Shown piece after piece: positions 54,382 through 62,421 of a stretch of 64,000 bases of DNA. Source of the stretch: Methylotenera sp. (GTDB lineage: Bacteria > Pseudomonadota > Gammaproteobacteria > Burkholderiales > Methylophilaceae); assembly GCA_021732365.1 (NCBI GenBank), contig JAKFVD010000004.1:34319-98318 (forward strand), given 5' to 3'. Both the position numbers and the translations under genes were made by a program. The notes under the pieces are model-generated. The model was given only the letters and a program-made list of their open reading frames with translations. It ran no database searches and was not told the origin of the DNA. Each line of letters begins with the position of its first letter. Position 1 is the stretch's first letter.

Positions 54382-55125
54382 TTACTTGCTAGATTTATTA
54401 AGCTCACTTAGAAACGAGCCTTTAATAAGTGGTAACTCATGCCCATTTTTTAAAACTGAAATTTTATTTTTGTTAACTAAAACTTGCAGTTCGGCTGGAA
54501 AGGCAAAAAACTTAACAAGGTCTGGCCTATCCAAAGCAAGTTGATATAACGAAATTTTAATAAAATTGTTTTTATCTTTATTTCCTTCACCATCGTTTAA
54601 ATCTGATAACCACCAACCAGAATCATTTTGTTCAGGAGTAGCTCTCTCAAGTAACACCTGATTAGATTTTTTGTAGTTTTTATGAACGACTAACCCTTGA
54701 GCTAACGATGGAAATGTTAACGGTAACTGCTTACTAACGCTTTCTAATGCATCTTTCTGACTGCGAAGTTGCTTAAGTGTGTTGTTAAATGAATCAACAA
54801 ACTCTATAGGTACAACTTTAAAATCAGGCTCTAAGATTTTAAGTGTGTTATTAGGTCCTTCACTAAATTTAGTAATCATCCAGCCAAATTGCATAGTTTG
54901 GTTGGGCTTAAAGCGCTCTCCATTTGCGACTAACTCTTCTAGATTGGAAAGCATAAGAGTTATATCCCCTGCGGGGATTGTTTTGTCAGAAACATTAATT
55001 TGAAATTCAGGCTGGCCAAATTGTTTACATTTTGTTGTGGTATATAACGCAGCATCAGCTGATACCGCAGCACTTGCAGTAAAAAACGCGGCAATAAACG
55101 GAAATATTTTCATAATTATTCTCAT
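54382..55125 (-). CDS. Cassette gene: secreted protein of unknown function
   Basis: 247 residues; Met5 (55113) is an alternative start before the signal peptide (FPFIAAFFTASAAVSADA). The mature part includes FGQPEFQINVSDKTIPAGDITLMLSNLEELVANGERF and YKKSNQVLLERATPEQNDSGWWLSDLNDGEG. No family is recognised. It is likely periplasmic. It lies within the attC3-attC2 cassette; its stop is adjacent to attC2. Codon use is AT-rich compared with recN. Confidence 0.7.
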   Translation of the reverse strand: MRIIMKIFPFIAAFFTASAAVSADAALYTTTKCKQFGQPEFQINVSDKTIPAGDITLMLSNLEELVANGERFKPNQTMQFGWMITKFSEGPNNTLKILEPDFKVVPIEFVDSFNNTLKQLRSQKDALESVSKQLPLTFPSLAQGLVVHKNYKKSNQVLLERATPEQNDSGWWLSDLNDGEGNKDKNNFIKISLYQLALDRPDLVKFFAFPAELQVLVNKNKISVLKNGHELPLIKGSFLSELNKSSK

Positions 55126-55133
55126 TTTTGAAT

Positions 55134-55265
55134 GGCTAACGCCGAGTTCAGCGGCAGTTTTTAAGTTGTGGTTTTATGGAATACTTTTGCGCAGCAAAAC
55201 CATAAAACCGCGACTTAAAAACTGTCCAGCACACGAAGTGTGCGAGCTGCAACGACTTGTTAGGT
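55134..55265 (-). other. attC site 3, long type
   Basis: About 132 bases, much longer than the other four. Minus strand: ACCTAAC, AAGTCGTTGCAGC, a small extra hairpin GCACACTTCGTGTGC, then a long inverted stem (CAGTTTTTAAGT paired with ACTTAAAAACTG, and GGTTTTATGG with CCATAAAACC), GCTGAACTCGGC, GTTAGCC. The R'' overlaps the stop codon of gene 55260-55724, as often seen. The arms differ from the other attC sites, so the cassette probably came from another integron. Confidence 0.85.
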
Positions 55266-55724
55266 ACGTTTTTCTACAGGAAAACCAGCCAATTCTATTC
55301 CATTTAATAATTCGGTGATATTTGGATTACCTAAAACAATCAGCTCACGTGTCACATTAGGCTTAACTGTTACATATAGCTTACCTATATGAGGTACGGG
55401 CCCCATACCCCATTTATTACTTGGATCATAGCTAATAGATGAAATTGAGTCGGAGTTAAAGCTAAAGTTAGAGCGTGATTGCTTTAAATATTCTCCACTG
55501 CCAGCAACGAATTTACGTGACTTAATAACATACGATTGTGGTACTAAATCATAGGCGTTACCAGACTCAGTTGCAGATGCAATTTTAGGATTCACGGAGG
55601 ACATAAGCTGACTGACGATAGCGCCATGAACACCATTTCTATCTATCGTTACTTCATATGTTCTATTGAGAATTAAAAAATAGTATTCCATTGCTAAAAA
55701 TCTAACTTCGATATCTTTCATCAT
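55260..55724 (-). CDS. Cassette gene: unknown cytoplasmic protein
   Basis: 154 residues without signal peptide. Features seen: EVRFLAMEYYFLILNRTYEVTIDRNGVHGAIVSQLMSS, then YVIKSRKFVAGSGEYLKQSRSNFSFNSDSISSISYDPSNKW. It is beta-rich and has no recognised domain. Its start is 4-7 bases from attC4 R' and its stop overlaps attC3. It is the most typical full cassette of the array. Function unknown. Confidence 0.65.
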   Translation of the reverse strand: MMKDIEVRFLAMEYYFLILNRTYEVTIDRNGVHGAIVSQLMSSVNPKIASATESGNAYDLVPQSYVIKSRKFVAGSGEYLKQSRSNFSFNSDSISSISYDPSNKWGMGPVPHIGKLYVTVKPNVTRELIVLGNPNITELLNGIELAGFPVEKRT

Positions 55725-55727
55725 AGT

Positions 55728-55787
55728 ACCTAACGTTTGAATTAAGGGGCTGGCTTTAGTCAGTCCCGCTTGAATGATGGGTTAGGG
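55728..55787 (-). other. attC site 4
   Basis: Minus strand: CCCTAAC, CATCATTCAAGCGGGACTG, ACTAAAG, CCAGCCCCTTAATTCAAACG, GTTAGGT (matches GTTRRRY). It differs from attC2 at only a few positions, one of them in the central stem, where it leaves a mispair. Confidence 0.9.
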
Positions 55788-55792
55788 CTGTT

Positions 55793-56179
55793 TTAACTGC
55801 AAGATTCACAATAACTCTCTAGCTCCTTAATCCGTTTGTTAATTTGATCTAACCGACAAGAGTGCTCCATTTGAGCCTTTGTAAAGGGAGCACCGCCAAT
55901 AAATTTGTTAAGAATCGCGGCGCAGTGAGCTTCCGAGTATTTTAACCATGCTCTTTGAGCGATTTTTGTGAATTTTATTTCATCTTCGGTGGCTTTGTCT
56001 GGATAGTCGCTAAGTAATTTTTTATAGACTTCATTTAGTTTTTTATCCGCTTGGTCGGCTAGATGCTCAGTACGATAAGACTCGCAAAAATCATCTTTTG
56101 AGTTAGTACAGTCCCACTCATCGGCATAAGCTTCCAAGGCAAATAACAATAATAAAATGACTAAAGCTGATGCGCGCAT
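55793..56179 (-). CDS. Cassette gene: LprI/DUF1311-like secreted protein
   Basis: 128 residues with a signal peptide (LVILLLLFALEAYADE). Mature part: WDCTNSKDDFCESYRTEHLADQADKKLNEVYKKLLSDY, KIAQRAWLKYSEAHCAAILNKF, and MEHSCRLDQINKRIKELESYC. The spacing of cysteines and the AQRAWLKYSEAHC stretch match the lysozyme-inhibitor LprI/DUF1311 family. Such proteins may protect peptidoglycan from host or competitor lysozymes. It starts 8-14 bases from attC5. Confidence 0.75.
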   Translation of the reverse strand: MRASALVILLLLFALEAYADEWDCTNSKDDFCESYRTEHLADQADKKLNEVYKKLLSDYPDKATEDEIKFTKIAQRAWLKYSEAHCAAILNKFIGGAPFTKAQMEHSCRLDQINKRIKELESYCESCS

Positions 56180-56186
56180 CTTAAAG

Positions 56187-56246
56187 CCCTAACGTTTGAC
56201 ATAAGGGGCTTGCGGTAGCAAGTCCCGCTTGATGGATGGGTTAGCC
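56187..56246 (-). other. attC site 5
   Basis: Minus strand: GGCTAAC, CATCCATCAAGCGGGACT, TGCTACCGCA, AGCCCCTTATGTCAAACG, GTTAGGG. It is a slightly diverged member of the same attC type as sites 1, 2 and 4. It separates the lipoprotein cassette from the LprI-like cassette. Confidence 0.88.
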
Positions 56247-56837
56247 TTAATTTGCAACTAAACTGACCTCGCCAGTTGGGCCGCTACGCACAAATAATAA
56301 GCCAGAAGGTTGGTCAGAATCAGGCCATGCTAGCCCTTCCGATGACTTGCCATCAATTAGAATTGAATATTTCGCTGAAATTGGTATTGAAATTGTAGCC
56401 TCCGCCCAAGAACTTCCAATAACTTTTGGAGAGCGAGCTTCATAATTTGGTTTTGCAGTTTCAATAACATTAAATTGATTATCTAGAAAAACAATTGCGG
56501 GTATTAAAACATGCCCGTCACGATTCCATAGCATATTCACAGGCTCTGTTTTAACAGTAAGTGATTTGGGTGCTTTGCTTGGCAGCTCAAAAGCCGAAAA
56601 GAAACTTCTGCCTTGTATAAATTCGAAAACAGGTGATTCGGGAGTGATTGACACCTTGAATTCTTGATTTTTCGTGAGTTTGTTAAATTGAAAATTCTTG
56701 TAAGATGAGCAGCAAAGCGAAGCACTTAGAAGTTTTTGTGTATGTATAGGGGGGAGAAAAGTACCTGTTGCATTTAATGGGCCAGTTGCGCAACTAGATA
56801 AACAAATCAAAAGTGCTAGATAGGTAAGAATTTTCAT
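56247..56837 (-). CDS. Cassette gene: lipoprotein of unknown function
   Basis: 196 residues. The lipobox is ICLSSCATG at ~12-20. Mature sequence: LSASLCCSSYKNFQFNKL, FKVSITPESPVFEFIQGRSFFSAFELP, VLIPAIVFLDNQFNVIETA, GSSWAEATISIPISAKYSILIDG. Beta-rich and probably attached to the outer membrane facing the periplasm; I recall similar MalM-like layouts (SSY... F.F.GKSYF..FELP), but this is weak. It is the cassette closest to the attI side. Its start is 13 bases from a half-site GTTAGCC. Confidence 0.65.
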   Translation of the reverse strand: MKILTYLALLICLSSCATGPLNATGTFLPPIHTQKLLSASLCCSSYKNFQFNKLTKNQEFKVSITPESPVFEFIQGRSFFSAFELPSKAPKSLTVKTEPVNMLWNRDGHVLIPAIVFLDNQFNVIETAKPNYEARSPKVIGSSWAEATISIPISAKYSILIDGKSSEGLAWPDSDQPSGLLFVRSGPTGEVSLVAN

Positions 56838-56849
56838 TTTGTCCCTGAA

Positions 56850-56856
56850 GGCTAAC
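56850..56856 (-). other. Lone GTTAGCC core site, possible attI or degenerate attC
   Basis: Minus strand ACTTTACGTTAGCC ends in the same R' core as attC2/attC3-type junctions, at the place where the first cassette of the array begins. The sequence on its far side (56857-56960) does not resemble the attC arms. It could be an attI site, or a secondary insertion site used when the array was founded. No integrase gene follows; the next gene is the M48 peptidase. Confidence 0.5.
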
Positions 56857-56975
56857 GTAAAGTAGACCCCAAATACGAACTTAATCTTTTATTTGGGCAG
56901 GTTGTTAATTTTATTAGAAAGTACATAATATCTTACAAAACAATAAGCTATATTTTTTTATCCGACCATTTTTTA

Positions 56976-58535
56976 CTACTTCGCCAACTCAGCCGCCTCA
57001 ACCACCACTTTATACAATCCTACTTCTTGCGCAGTTTTAACGCGCTCACCCACAGCAATTCTATTTTGTTTGCCAGCTGCTACGCCATTAATAATCATAG
57101 GTTGACTTTGGCCAACTGGGCGACCTGTTTGTGGGTTATATTTCACTACGCGCACTTGCACGCGACCAACAGGCAAGCTGGTGGCGTTTTGTACAACTGC
57201 GTATAAATTGCCTGCATTATCAGCTTGCACGCCCGATTGTATGTATTTGGCAGGGTTGCGCGGAAAATCAATGCGCATGCCGCGCTCACCAGCTTCTTTG
57301 CCTATTGCAGAATTAGAGCCAGCGGCTACTTGGTAGTGTTGTAACGCGCCATTAATATCGCCGCGATCTTCTGCAATTTGGCCTAAAAGCGCATGGCCAG
57401 GTGCAGTGGGTAGTAATTCGTTGGCGCGTTTTAAGTAGGGTTCGGCTTCGGTTTTTTTGCCCATGTTAAATAGCGCAATGCCGCTTTGTACGTGCGGTTT
57501 AAAGTAATCGGGCTGCATCTTAATGGCTTTGGCATAATAGTTAAGCGCATCTTGCGATTTCTTTTCAGTTAAGGCAATGTCGCCTAATAGCTCTTGAAAC
57601 CTAGCCTCACGCGGTTCGCCTGCAATGGCTTGTTGCGCGAGTTTGGTAGCGGTGGCTGTATCTTTTTTGGCTAAGGCTTTCACACCATCGTCATAAGCTT
57701 TATAGGCGGCTTGTGTGGATTTTAATTGACCGACTTTTTGTGCAAACACTTCTTTGCCCCAATTGCCGCCTGCGCCTAACTTAGCTAGCGTAACTTTGTT
57801 GGCAGCGACGCGTTCTGGCGAGGGCGGGTGGCTGGCAAATAAGCCCGTAATAAAATTACTTTCGCGGTCTTTGCTTAACCGCACAAAAGTTTCTTGCAAA
57901 GTAACCGCTGCGGCAGGGTCGTAGCCTGCTTTTTTCATATATTGCATGCCATATAAATCAGATTCAGATTCCGCATCACGCCCATATTTGCTCGATACCA
58001 ATTGCGCGCCCAACTGTGACGCGCCAACCACTAAATTGGCATAATCGGTATTTTGCGCACCAATGCCCACGGCAATCATCGCGCCTTGCAAAAATAAGCC
58101 GCGTTCCATACTTTTTGCGCCATGGCGTGCGGCGGCATGCACAATCTCATGACCCATGACGGCGGCTAATTCTGCCTCGCTATTCAGCTCATACAATAAG
58201 CCACGATTAAATGCGATTTTGCCGCCTGGCATGGCCCAAGCATTGGGTACAGAGTCATTCAGCACTACAAATTCGTACGGCAATTCGGGTCTATCAGAAA
58301 CCGCACCTAAGCGTTTGCCAATATCTTGCACATAAGCGGTTAATTCGGGGTCTATTACATAATCGCCGCCTTGTGATTGGCGGGCAGGGGAGTAGTTTTC
58401 TTTGCCAATTGCAATTTCTTTATCTTGGCTAACAAACTGAAATTCTTTTTTCTTGGTAACAGGGTTAGTGCCACAGGCTGTTACGCTGAAACCAATCGCT
58501 ATTGCAATCAGTAATGAATAATAACGTTTCAACAT
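56976..58535 (-). CDS. M48 metalloprotease with TPR repeats (BepA-like lipoprotein)
   Basis: 519 residues. N-terminal lipobox VTACG at ~18-22. Zinc site HEIVHAAARHG (~130-140), with the third ligand in ESDLYGMQYMKKAGYDP. ASHPPSPERVAANK is typical of the family. TPR-like repeats occupy ~280-420 (ALNYYAKAIKMQPDYFKPHVQSGIALFNMGK). The C-terminal ~90 residues are beta-rich, ending VGLYKVVVEAAELAK. The periplasmic M48-TPR proteins of the BepA type degrade or assist misfolded outer-membrane proteins. It lies upstream (by transcription) of the integron array. Confidence 0.82.
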   Translation of the reverse strand: MLKRYYSLLIAIAIGFSVTACGTNPVTKKKEFQFVSQDKEIAIGKENYSPARQSQGGDYVIDPELTAYVQDIGKRLGAVSDRPELPYEFVVLNDSVPNAWAMPGGKIAFNRGLLYELNSEAELAAVMGHEIVHAAARHGAKSMERGLFLQGAMIAVGIGAQNTDYANLVVGASQLGAQLVSSKYGRDAESESDLYGMQYMKKAGYDPAAAVTLQETFVRLSKDRESNFITGLFASHPPSPERVAANKVTLAKLGAGGNWGKEVFAQKVGQLKSTQAAYKAYDDGVKALAKKDTATATKLAQQAIAGEPREARFQELLGDIALTEKKSQDALNYYAKAIKMQPDYFKPHVQSGIALFNMGKKTEAEPYLKRANELLPTAPGHALLGQIAEDRGDINGALQHYQVAAGSNSAIGKEAGERGMRIDFPRNPAKYIQSGVQADNAGNLYAVVQNATSLPVGRVQVRVVKYNPQTGRPVGQSQPMIINGVAAGKQNRIAVGERVKTAQEVGLYKVVVEAAELAK

Positions 58536-58633
58536 GATGCACTCCCGAACATTTAGATTCTATTACCAACGTTTGTGTTGTTGAGTCGACTTAACTATTT
58601 ATTTAAGGCAAATTAATTAAGCGGCAAGCAAAG

Positions 58634-58676
58634 AAACGTTTATCAAACAAAAAAACGTTTATAAAAAAACGTTTAT
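58634..58676. repeat. Three direct copies of AACGTTTAT
   Basis: AACGTTTAT at 58635-58643, 58654-58662 and 58668-58676, within an A-rich stretch upstream of the M48 gene and next to the fur 3' repeat. Spacings are 19 and 14 bases. Slippage-prone sequence is the simplest reading. Confidence 0.5.
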
Positions 58677-58686
58677 TAAGTGATGA

Positions 58687-58768
58687 TTTATTTTTTCTTA
58701 CCGCACGGCTGTACTTTATTTTTTTACCGCACGGCTGTGCTTTATTTCTTTTTGCCGCACGGCTGTAC
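58687..58768. repeat. Tandem triple repeat of the fur 3' end
   Basis: Three contiguous units of 28, 26 and 28 bases (58687-58714, 58715-58740, 58741-58768), each carrying CCGCACGGCTGT. On the fur strand each reads GTACAGCCGTGCGG, an A-run and TAAA, i.e. the last codons (VQPCGKKK) and stop are repeated after the stop. The first unit is the actual gene end. Confidence 0.85.
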
Positions 58769-59167
58769 TGCGCAAATGCCGTAAATCATCAATGAATGCT
58801 CTTGCATTTTAAAGCCACGCGATTCCGCTGCTTCTTGCTGACGTTTTTCAATTTCGGCATCGTAAAATTCTTCTACGCGGCCACATTTAACGCAAACGAT
58901 ATGATCGTGATGCGTACCCTCGTTGAGTTCAAATACGGCTTTGCCGCTTTCAAAATGATGGCGTGATAACAAGCCCGCTTCTTCAAATTGAGTCAGTACG
59001 CGGTAAACCGTCGCTAAGCCAACATCTTCGCCCGTGGTGATTAAAATTTTGTACACATCTTCTGCTGATAAATGGCGTTCTTTGCTGTTTTCAAACAGCT
59101 CTAAAATTTTTAAACGTGGCAAAGTGGCTTTTAATCCAGCGTTTTTTAAATCTTTTTGCTCATGCAT
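58742..59167 (-). CDS. fur: Ferric uptake regulator Fur
   Basis: 141 residues. Winged helix [34 protein letters not shown], then [54 protein letters not shown] with the metal-binding His and Cys residues. The last residues AVQPCGKKK contain an extra Cys. Fur with iron(II) represses iron-uptake genes by binding Fur boxes. The C-terminus is generated by the first unit of the tandem repeat. It is divergent from bamE, the common proteobacterial arrangement. Confidence 0.95.
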   Translation of the reverse strand: MHEQKDLKNAGLKATLPRLKILELFENSKERHLSAEDVYKILITTGEDVGLATVYRVLTQFEEAGLLSRHHFESGKAVFELNEGTHHDHIVCVKCGRVEEFYDAEIEKRQQEAAESRGFKMQEHSLMIYGICAVQPCGKKK

Positions 59168-59262
59168 GATAGGCGCTCAATAGTGATAGGATGATAATTG
59201 GGTGTTTTAGGCTGTTAACCATCGTGGTATATTAACGCCAATTTAGTAATAAGTCTTTATTC

Positions 59263-60384
59263 ATGCATAAAACCATGCGCAGTTTATTTATTTTAATAAT
59301 TGTTATTTGCAGCACGTTAATGATTGGTTGCGGCTCGCGTGTGCCTGTGATTAAGCCATTTAAGCTGGATATTCAACAGGGCAATGTGGTCACTTCTAAG
59401 ATGCTGTTACAACTGCGGCCTGGCATGACTAAATCGCAAGTAAAATTTATTATGGGCACGCCATTGGTGGTGGATAGTTTTCACACCAATCGTTGGGATT
59501 ATTTTTATCAGCTACGTCAAGCTGGCAAAATTGTAGAGCAGCGCCGCGTGATTTTAGATTTTGAAAAAGAATTGCTGGCTCGCGTGCGTGGCGATGTGGT
59601 GCCACAAGGTACGCCAGGTGCTGAGAGCGCTGTTGCTTTAGCAAATGAGACACCTGTCATTGCAAAACCAGTAGTAAAAGAAGGTTTGCTTGAAAATCTG
59701 CAGTTTTGGAAAAATAACCAAAGTACAGCAGTCGAACAAGCGACAGCTGCTGACCAAGCGACCAAGCCAAAAGAAGCCGAAAAAAGTTTATTTGATAAAC
59801 TGAAATTTTGGCAAGCGGACAAACCAGTCGCTAAGCCTAACGTTGATGCTGGACTCAAGCCTAAAACTATTGTTGAGCCAATAAAAGAAGCGTTGCCAGC
59901 AGTTGTGCCAATTGTTGTCGCACCTGCCATTGCTGCTGAAGCAGTATCGCCAGACGTAACAACTGCGGAAGCCGAAAAGCCGTCTATGTTAGCCGTACCA
60001 ATTGAACTAGGACCTACGGATAATGCGCAAGCTGCAATCACAGCCACAGAAAGTACGCCAAGTGTTGTTGAGCCAGCCATTGCTGCAACAATTGAATCTG
60101 CGCCAGCTGTAGTTGATGCAGCAAAAGAAATGGTACAAGAAACGACTGTATCCGAATCGCAACCAGTTGATTCGACGCCAGCAATCGTGAACGGAGAAGA
60201 ACGTTTTATTTTCAGGTTTGATCGCAAGTTAAACCCTAAAAATTTAGAGAGCGTTCAAACGCCAGCATTAGCGCCTAAAGAAACATTGCCGACACTGAAA
60301 GCAAATCCAGGCAAAGAAATTTCAGCGCCTGTTGCAGAAGAGCCTGGATATTTTGAGCGTATGTTAGAAAAAATCGGCTTTTAA
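59263..60384 (+). CDS. bamE: BamE-like outer membrane assembly lipoprotein with a long extra tail
   Basis: 373 residues; a usual BamE has about 110-180. Lipobox MIGCGSR at ~20-26. The BamE/SmpA domain (~35-110) has LLQLRPGMTKSQVKFIMGTPLVVDSFHTNRWDYFY. The tail (~115-373) is Ala/Pro/Glu-rich and contains similar short amphipathic segments: LLENLQFWKNNQ, LFDKLKFWQADK, and at the end GYFERMLEKIGF. These FxxxLxFW segments may bind the membrane or a partner; the rest is likely disordered. BamE supports the BAM complex in the outer membrane. A weak site (AGTAATAAG) precedes ATG 59263; Met5 is an alternative. Confidence 0.85.
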   Translation: MHKTMRSLFILIIVICSTLMIGCGSRVPVIKPFKLDIQQGNVVTSKMLLQLRPGMTKSQVKFIMGTPLVVDSFHTNRWDYFYQLRQAGKIVEQRRVILDFEKELLARVRGDVVPQGTPGAESAVALANETPVIAKPVVKEGLLENLQFWKNNQSTAVEQATAADQATKPKEAEKSLFDKLKFWQADKPVAKPNVDAGLKPKTIVEPIKEALPAVVPIVVAPAIAAEAVSPDVTTAEAEKPSMLAVPIELGPTDNAQAAITATESTPSVVEPAIAATIESAPAVVDAAKEMVQETTVSESQPVDSTPAIVNGEERFIFRFDRKLNPKNLESVQTPALAPKETLPTLKANPGKEISAPVAEEPGYFERMLEKIGF

Positions 60385-60397
60385 AAGTGGTTAAGTA

Positions 60398-61204
60398 ATG
60401 GCTAAAACTAAAATTGTCATCGCAGGTGTAACGGGTCGAATGGGGCAAGCTTTGCTTGAAGGCGTGTTTGCAGATAGCGATTTGCAATTACACGGCGCAC
60501 TGGATCGTGCTGAAAGCCCGCAAATTGGCCGAGATGCGGGTGAGCAGTTTGGCAAAAATACAGGTGTAAAAATTAGCAGTGATTTGCAATCGGCGTTAAT
60601 GAGCGCGGATGTGCTGATTGATTTTACGCGTCCAGAAGCCAGCATGGTGTATTTAGAAGCCTGTAAAAAAGCCAAAGTAAAACATATTATCGGCACAACA
60701 GGGTTTACGACAGAGCAAAAAAATCTGATAGAAACAGCGTCTAAAGAAATCGCAATTGTGTTTGCGCCAAATATGAGTGTTGGTGTTACCTTGTTGATTA
60801 ACTTGGTTGAACAAGCAGCGAAAGTATTAAATGACGGTTACGATATTGAAGTGGTCGAAATGCATCATCGCCATAAAGTAGATGCGCCATCAGGCACTGC
60901 CCTAAGATTAGGCGAAGCTGCTGCACAAGGTTTGGGCGTGGCGCTAAAAGATTGTGCTGTTTACGCCAGAGAAGGCTTAACGGGCGAACGCGAAGCGGGC
61001 AAAATTGGATTTGCTACTATGCGCGGTGGTGATGTGGTGGGTGACCATACTGTGGTGCTTGCAGGTATTGGTGAGCGTATTGAGCTAACGCATAAAGCGA
61101 GTAGTCGCGCGACTTTTGCTTTGGGTGCATTGCGCGCCGCTAAATATTTAAAAGCGCACAATGTTGGTTTATTTGATATGCGCGATGTATTAAGTTTACG
61201 GTAA
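60398..61204 (+). CDS. dapB: 4-hydroxy-tetrahydrodipicolinate reductase
   Basis: 268 residues, standard length. NAD(P) site [17 protein letters not shown]. Further signatures are [55 protein letters not shown], and the catalytic [22 protein letters not shown]. It makes tetrahydrodipicolinate for lysine and peptidoglycan. It begins 14 bases after bamE and ends before a terminator. The bamE-dapB order next to carA is common in betaproteobacteria. Confidence 0.95.
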   Translation: MAKTKIVIAGVTGRMGQALLEGVFADSDLQLHGALDRAESPQIGRDAGEQFGKNTGVKISSDLQSALMSADVLIDFTRPEASMVYLEACKKAKVKHIIGTTGFTTEQKNLIETASKEIAIVFAPNMSVGVTLLINLVEQAAKVLNDGYDIEVVEMHHRHKVDAPSGTALRLGEAAAQGLGVALKDCAVYAREGLTGEREAGKIGFATMRGGDVVGDHTVVLAGIGERIELTHKASSRATFALGALRAAKYLKAHNVGLFDMRDVLSLR

Positions 61205-61244
61205 AAATTCGCATCATTTAACTGGTTAAGTCTAGCCATTAAGT

Positions 61245-61273
61245 AAAAAAGCCGCATTAAATGCGGCTTTTTT
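61245..61273. terminator. Bidirectional terminator
   Basis: AAAAAAGCCGCATTAAATGCGGCTTTTTT, a strong stem with A-run and T-run, between the convergent dapB and CTERM protein genes. Confidence 0.92.
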
Positions 61274-61294
61274 ATGCTATTTAATAACGAATTA

Positions 61295-61822
61295 TTAAAC
61301 TGATTTACGTCTAAAACCAGCAAAACCTAATAATGCAGAACCGAATAACCAAGCCGCCGCTGGTACTGGCACTGCTGAAGGATTCGCAAAATTAGCTACG
61401 CCTTTGATTGAACTAATTTTAACATCAACATCGCCATCAGTTAGAAAATTTATGCTTCCGTTGTAGCCGTTGATTGCCTCATTTAAGCTGAATTTAACAC
61501 CAGAAACAGCCAAAACATAATTGCCAATTAACAGGTCGCGATCAATGAAAGCGTTATTTGCAAAGCCATCGTTATCATCAAATTCGATAAGAGACGCTTC
61601 ACTAGCTGGTCTTTTGAATAGATAAATAAATGGATCTAAACCATCTAATAAACTAGAATTTGCATAAATATTAAAAAAACCACCAGTAGTTACATCAAAA
61701 TTAACATATCCAACGGTTTGATTAATTGGAGCATCATCAATTCTAATTGTTGTACTAATCGTGTTCGCTTGCGCTGTGCCTGCGAATAAAGCCAGTGATG
61801 CGATTAAAAGTTTAAAATTCAT
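61295..61822 (-). CDS. Exosortase substrate with VPxPA-CTERM tail
   Basis: 175 residues. Signal peptide: LLIASLALFAGTAQANT. The body is beta-rich with Asp-rich loops (GGFFNIYANSSLLDGLDPFIYLFK, FDDNDGFANN), similar in layout to the DVUA0089-type sorted proteins. The C-terminus AVPVPAAAWLFGSALLGFA followed by GFRRKSV is nearly identical to the tail of the larger CTERM protein at 50 kb, down to most codons. It is a substrate of an exosortase located elsewhere. Function of the body unknown. Confidence 0.75.
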   Translation of the reverse strand: MNFKLLIASLALFAGTAQANTISTTIRIDDAPINQTVGYVNFDVTTGGFFNIYANSSLLDGLDPFIYLFKRPASEASLIEFDDNDGFANNAFIDRDLLIGNYVLAVSGVKFSLNEAINGYNGSINFLTDGDVDVKISSIKGVANFANPSAVPVPAAAWLFGSALLGFAGFRRKSV

Positions 61823-61943
61823 TTTATTCCCCTTAAATATTAAAAAGTTGCTTAAAATTTATTACAGCCCAATAATATTTAAAAATCTGCCATCGAGAAA
61901 TAGCCCATTTGGGTCATATGGAATAATTGAGTTTAGTGTTTTT

Positions 61944-62378
61944 TTACGTGCGCCAAGGATGTTTCGGCATATTACAAACGCCCGCCACATCTACGCCTGC
62001 TTGTGCGACGATATGGTCGTTTTCAACTGAATCGCCACTCACACCAATTGCGCCGACTAAAATGCCTTCGTTATCTACGATTGGCAAGCCACCAGGGAAT
62101 GTAATCAAACCATCATTAGAATGTTCAATGCCATAAAGTGGTTTTCCGGGCACCGAAAGCTTGCCAATTTCGCCAGATGGCATGGCAAAGTAACAAGCCG
62201 TTTTGGCTTTTTTAATGGCAATATCAATACTGCCCACCCAAGCATCGTCCATGCGACTAAAGGCTTTTAAGTTGCCGCCAGAATCTAATACAGCGATGCA
62301 CATTTTAACGCCGATTTCAGTTGATTTTTCTACCGCTTTATCAATAATTTGTTGTGCTTGTGCAAAACTAACGTGCAT
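61944..62378 (-). CDS. GlcG/HbpS-family protein
   Basis: 144 residues without a signal peptide: [96 protein letters not shown]. It is a single GlcG/HbpS domain, as found at the N-terminus of the secreted cupin fusion at 8.1-9.0 kb. The family binds haem or small acids in some members. It has a good site (AAAGGTATAA) before ATG. Probably cytoplasmic. Confidence 0.8.
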   Translation of the reverse strand: MHVSFAQAQQIIDKAVEKSTEIGVKMCIAVLDSGGNLKAFSRMDDAWVGSIDIAIKKAKTACYFAMPSGEIGKLSVPGKPLYGIEHSNDGLITFPGGLPIVDNEGILVGAIGVSGDSVENDHIVAQAGVDVAGVCNMPKHPWRT

Positions 62379-62421
62379 ATTTATACCTTTAATAATGTGC
62401 TAACTAACAAGTTGTTAAGGC

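Noticed and set aside
53615..56837. Ordinary operon of minus-strand unknown genes
   Set aside because: Gaps of 60-130 bases hold repeated attC-type sequences rather than ribosome sites or promoters, which fits an integron array better.
59517..60227. Minus-strand 236-codon open frame inside the bamE-like gene
   Set aside because: Shadow of an Ala/Pro-rich repetitive tail; translation is Ser/Thr/Ala-biased with no domain.
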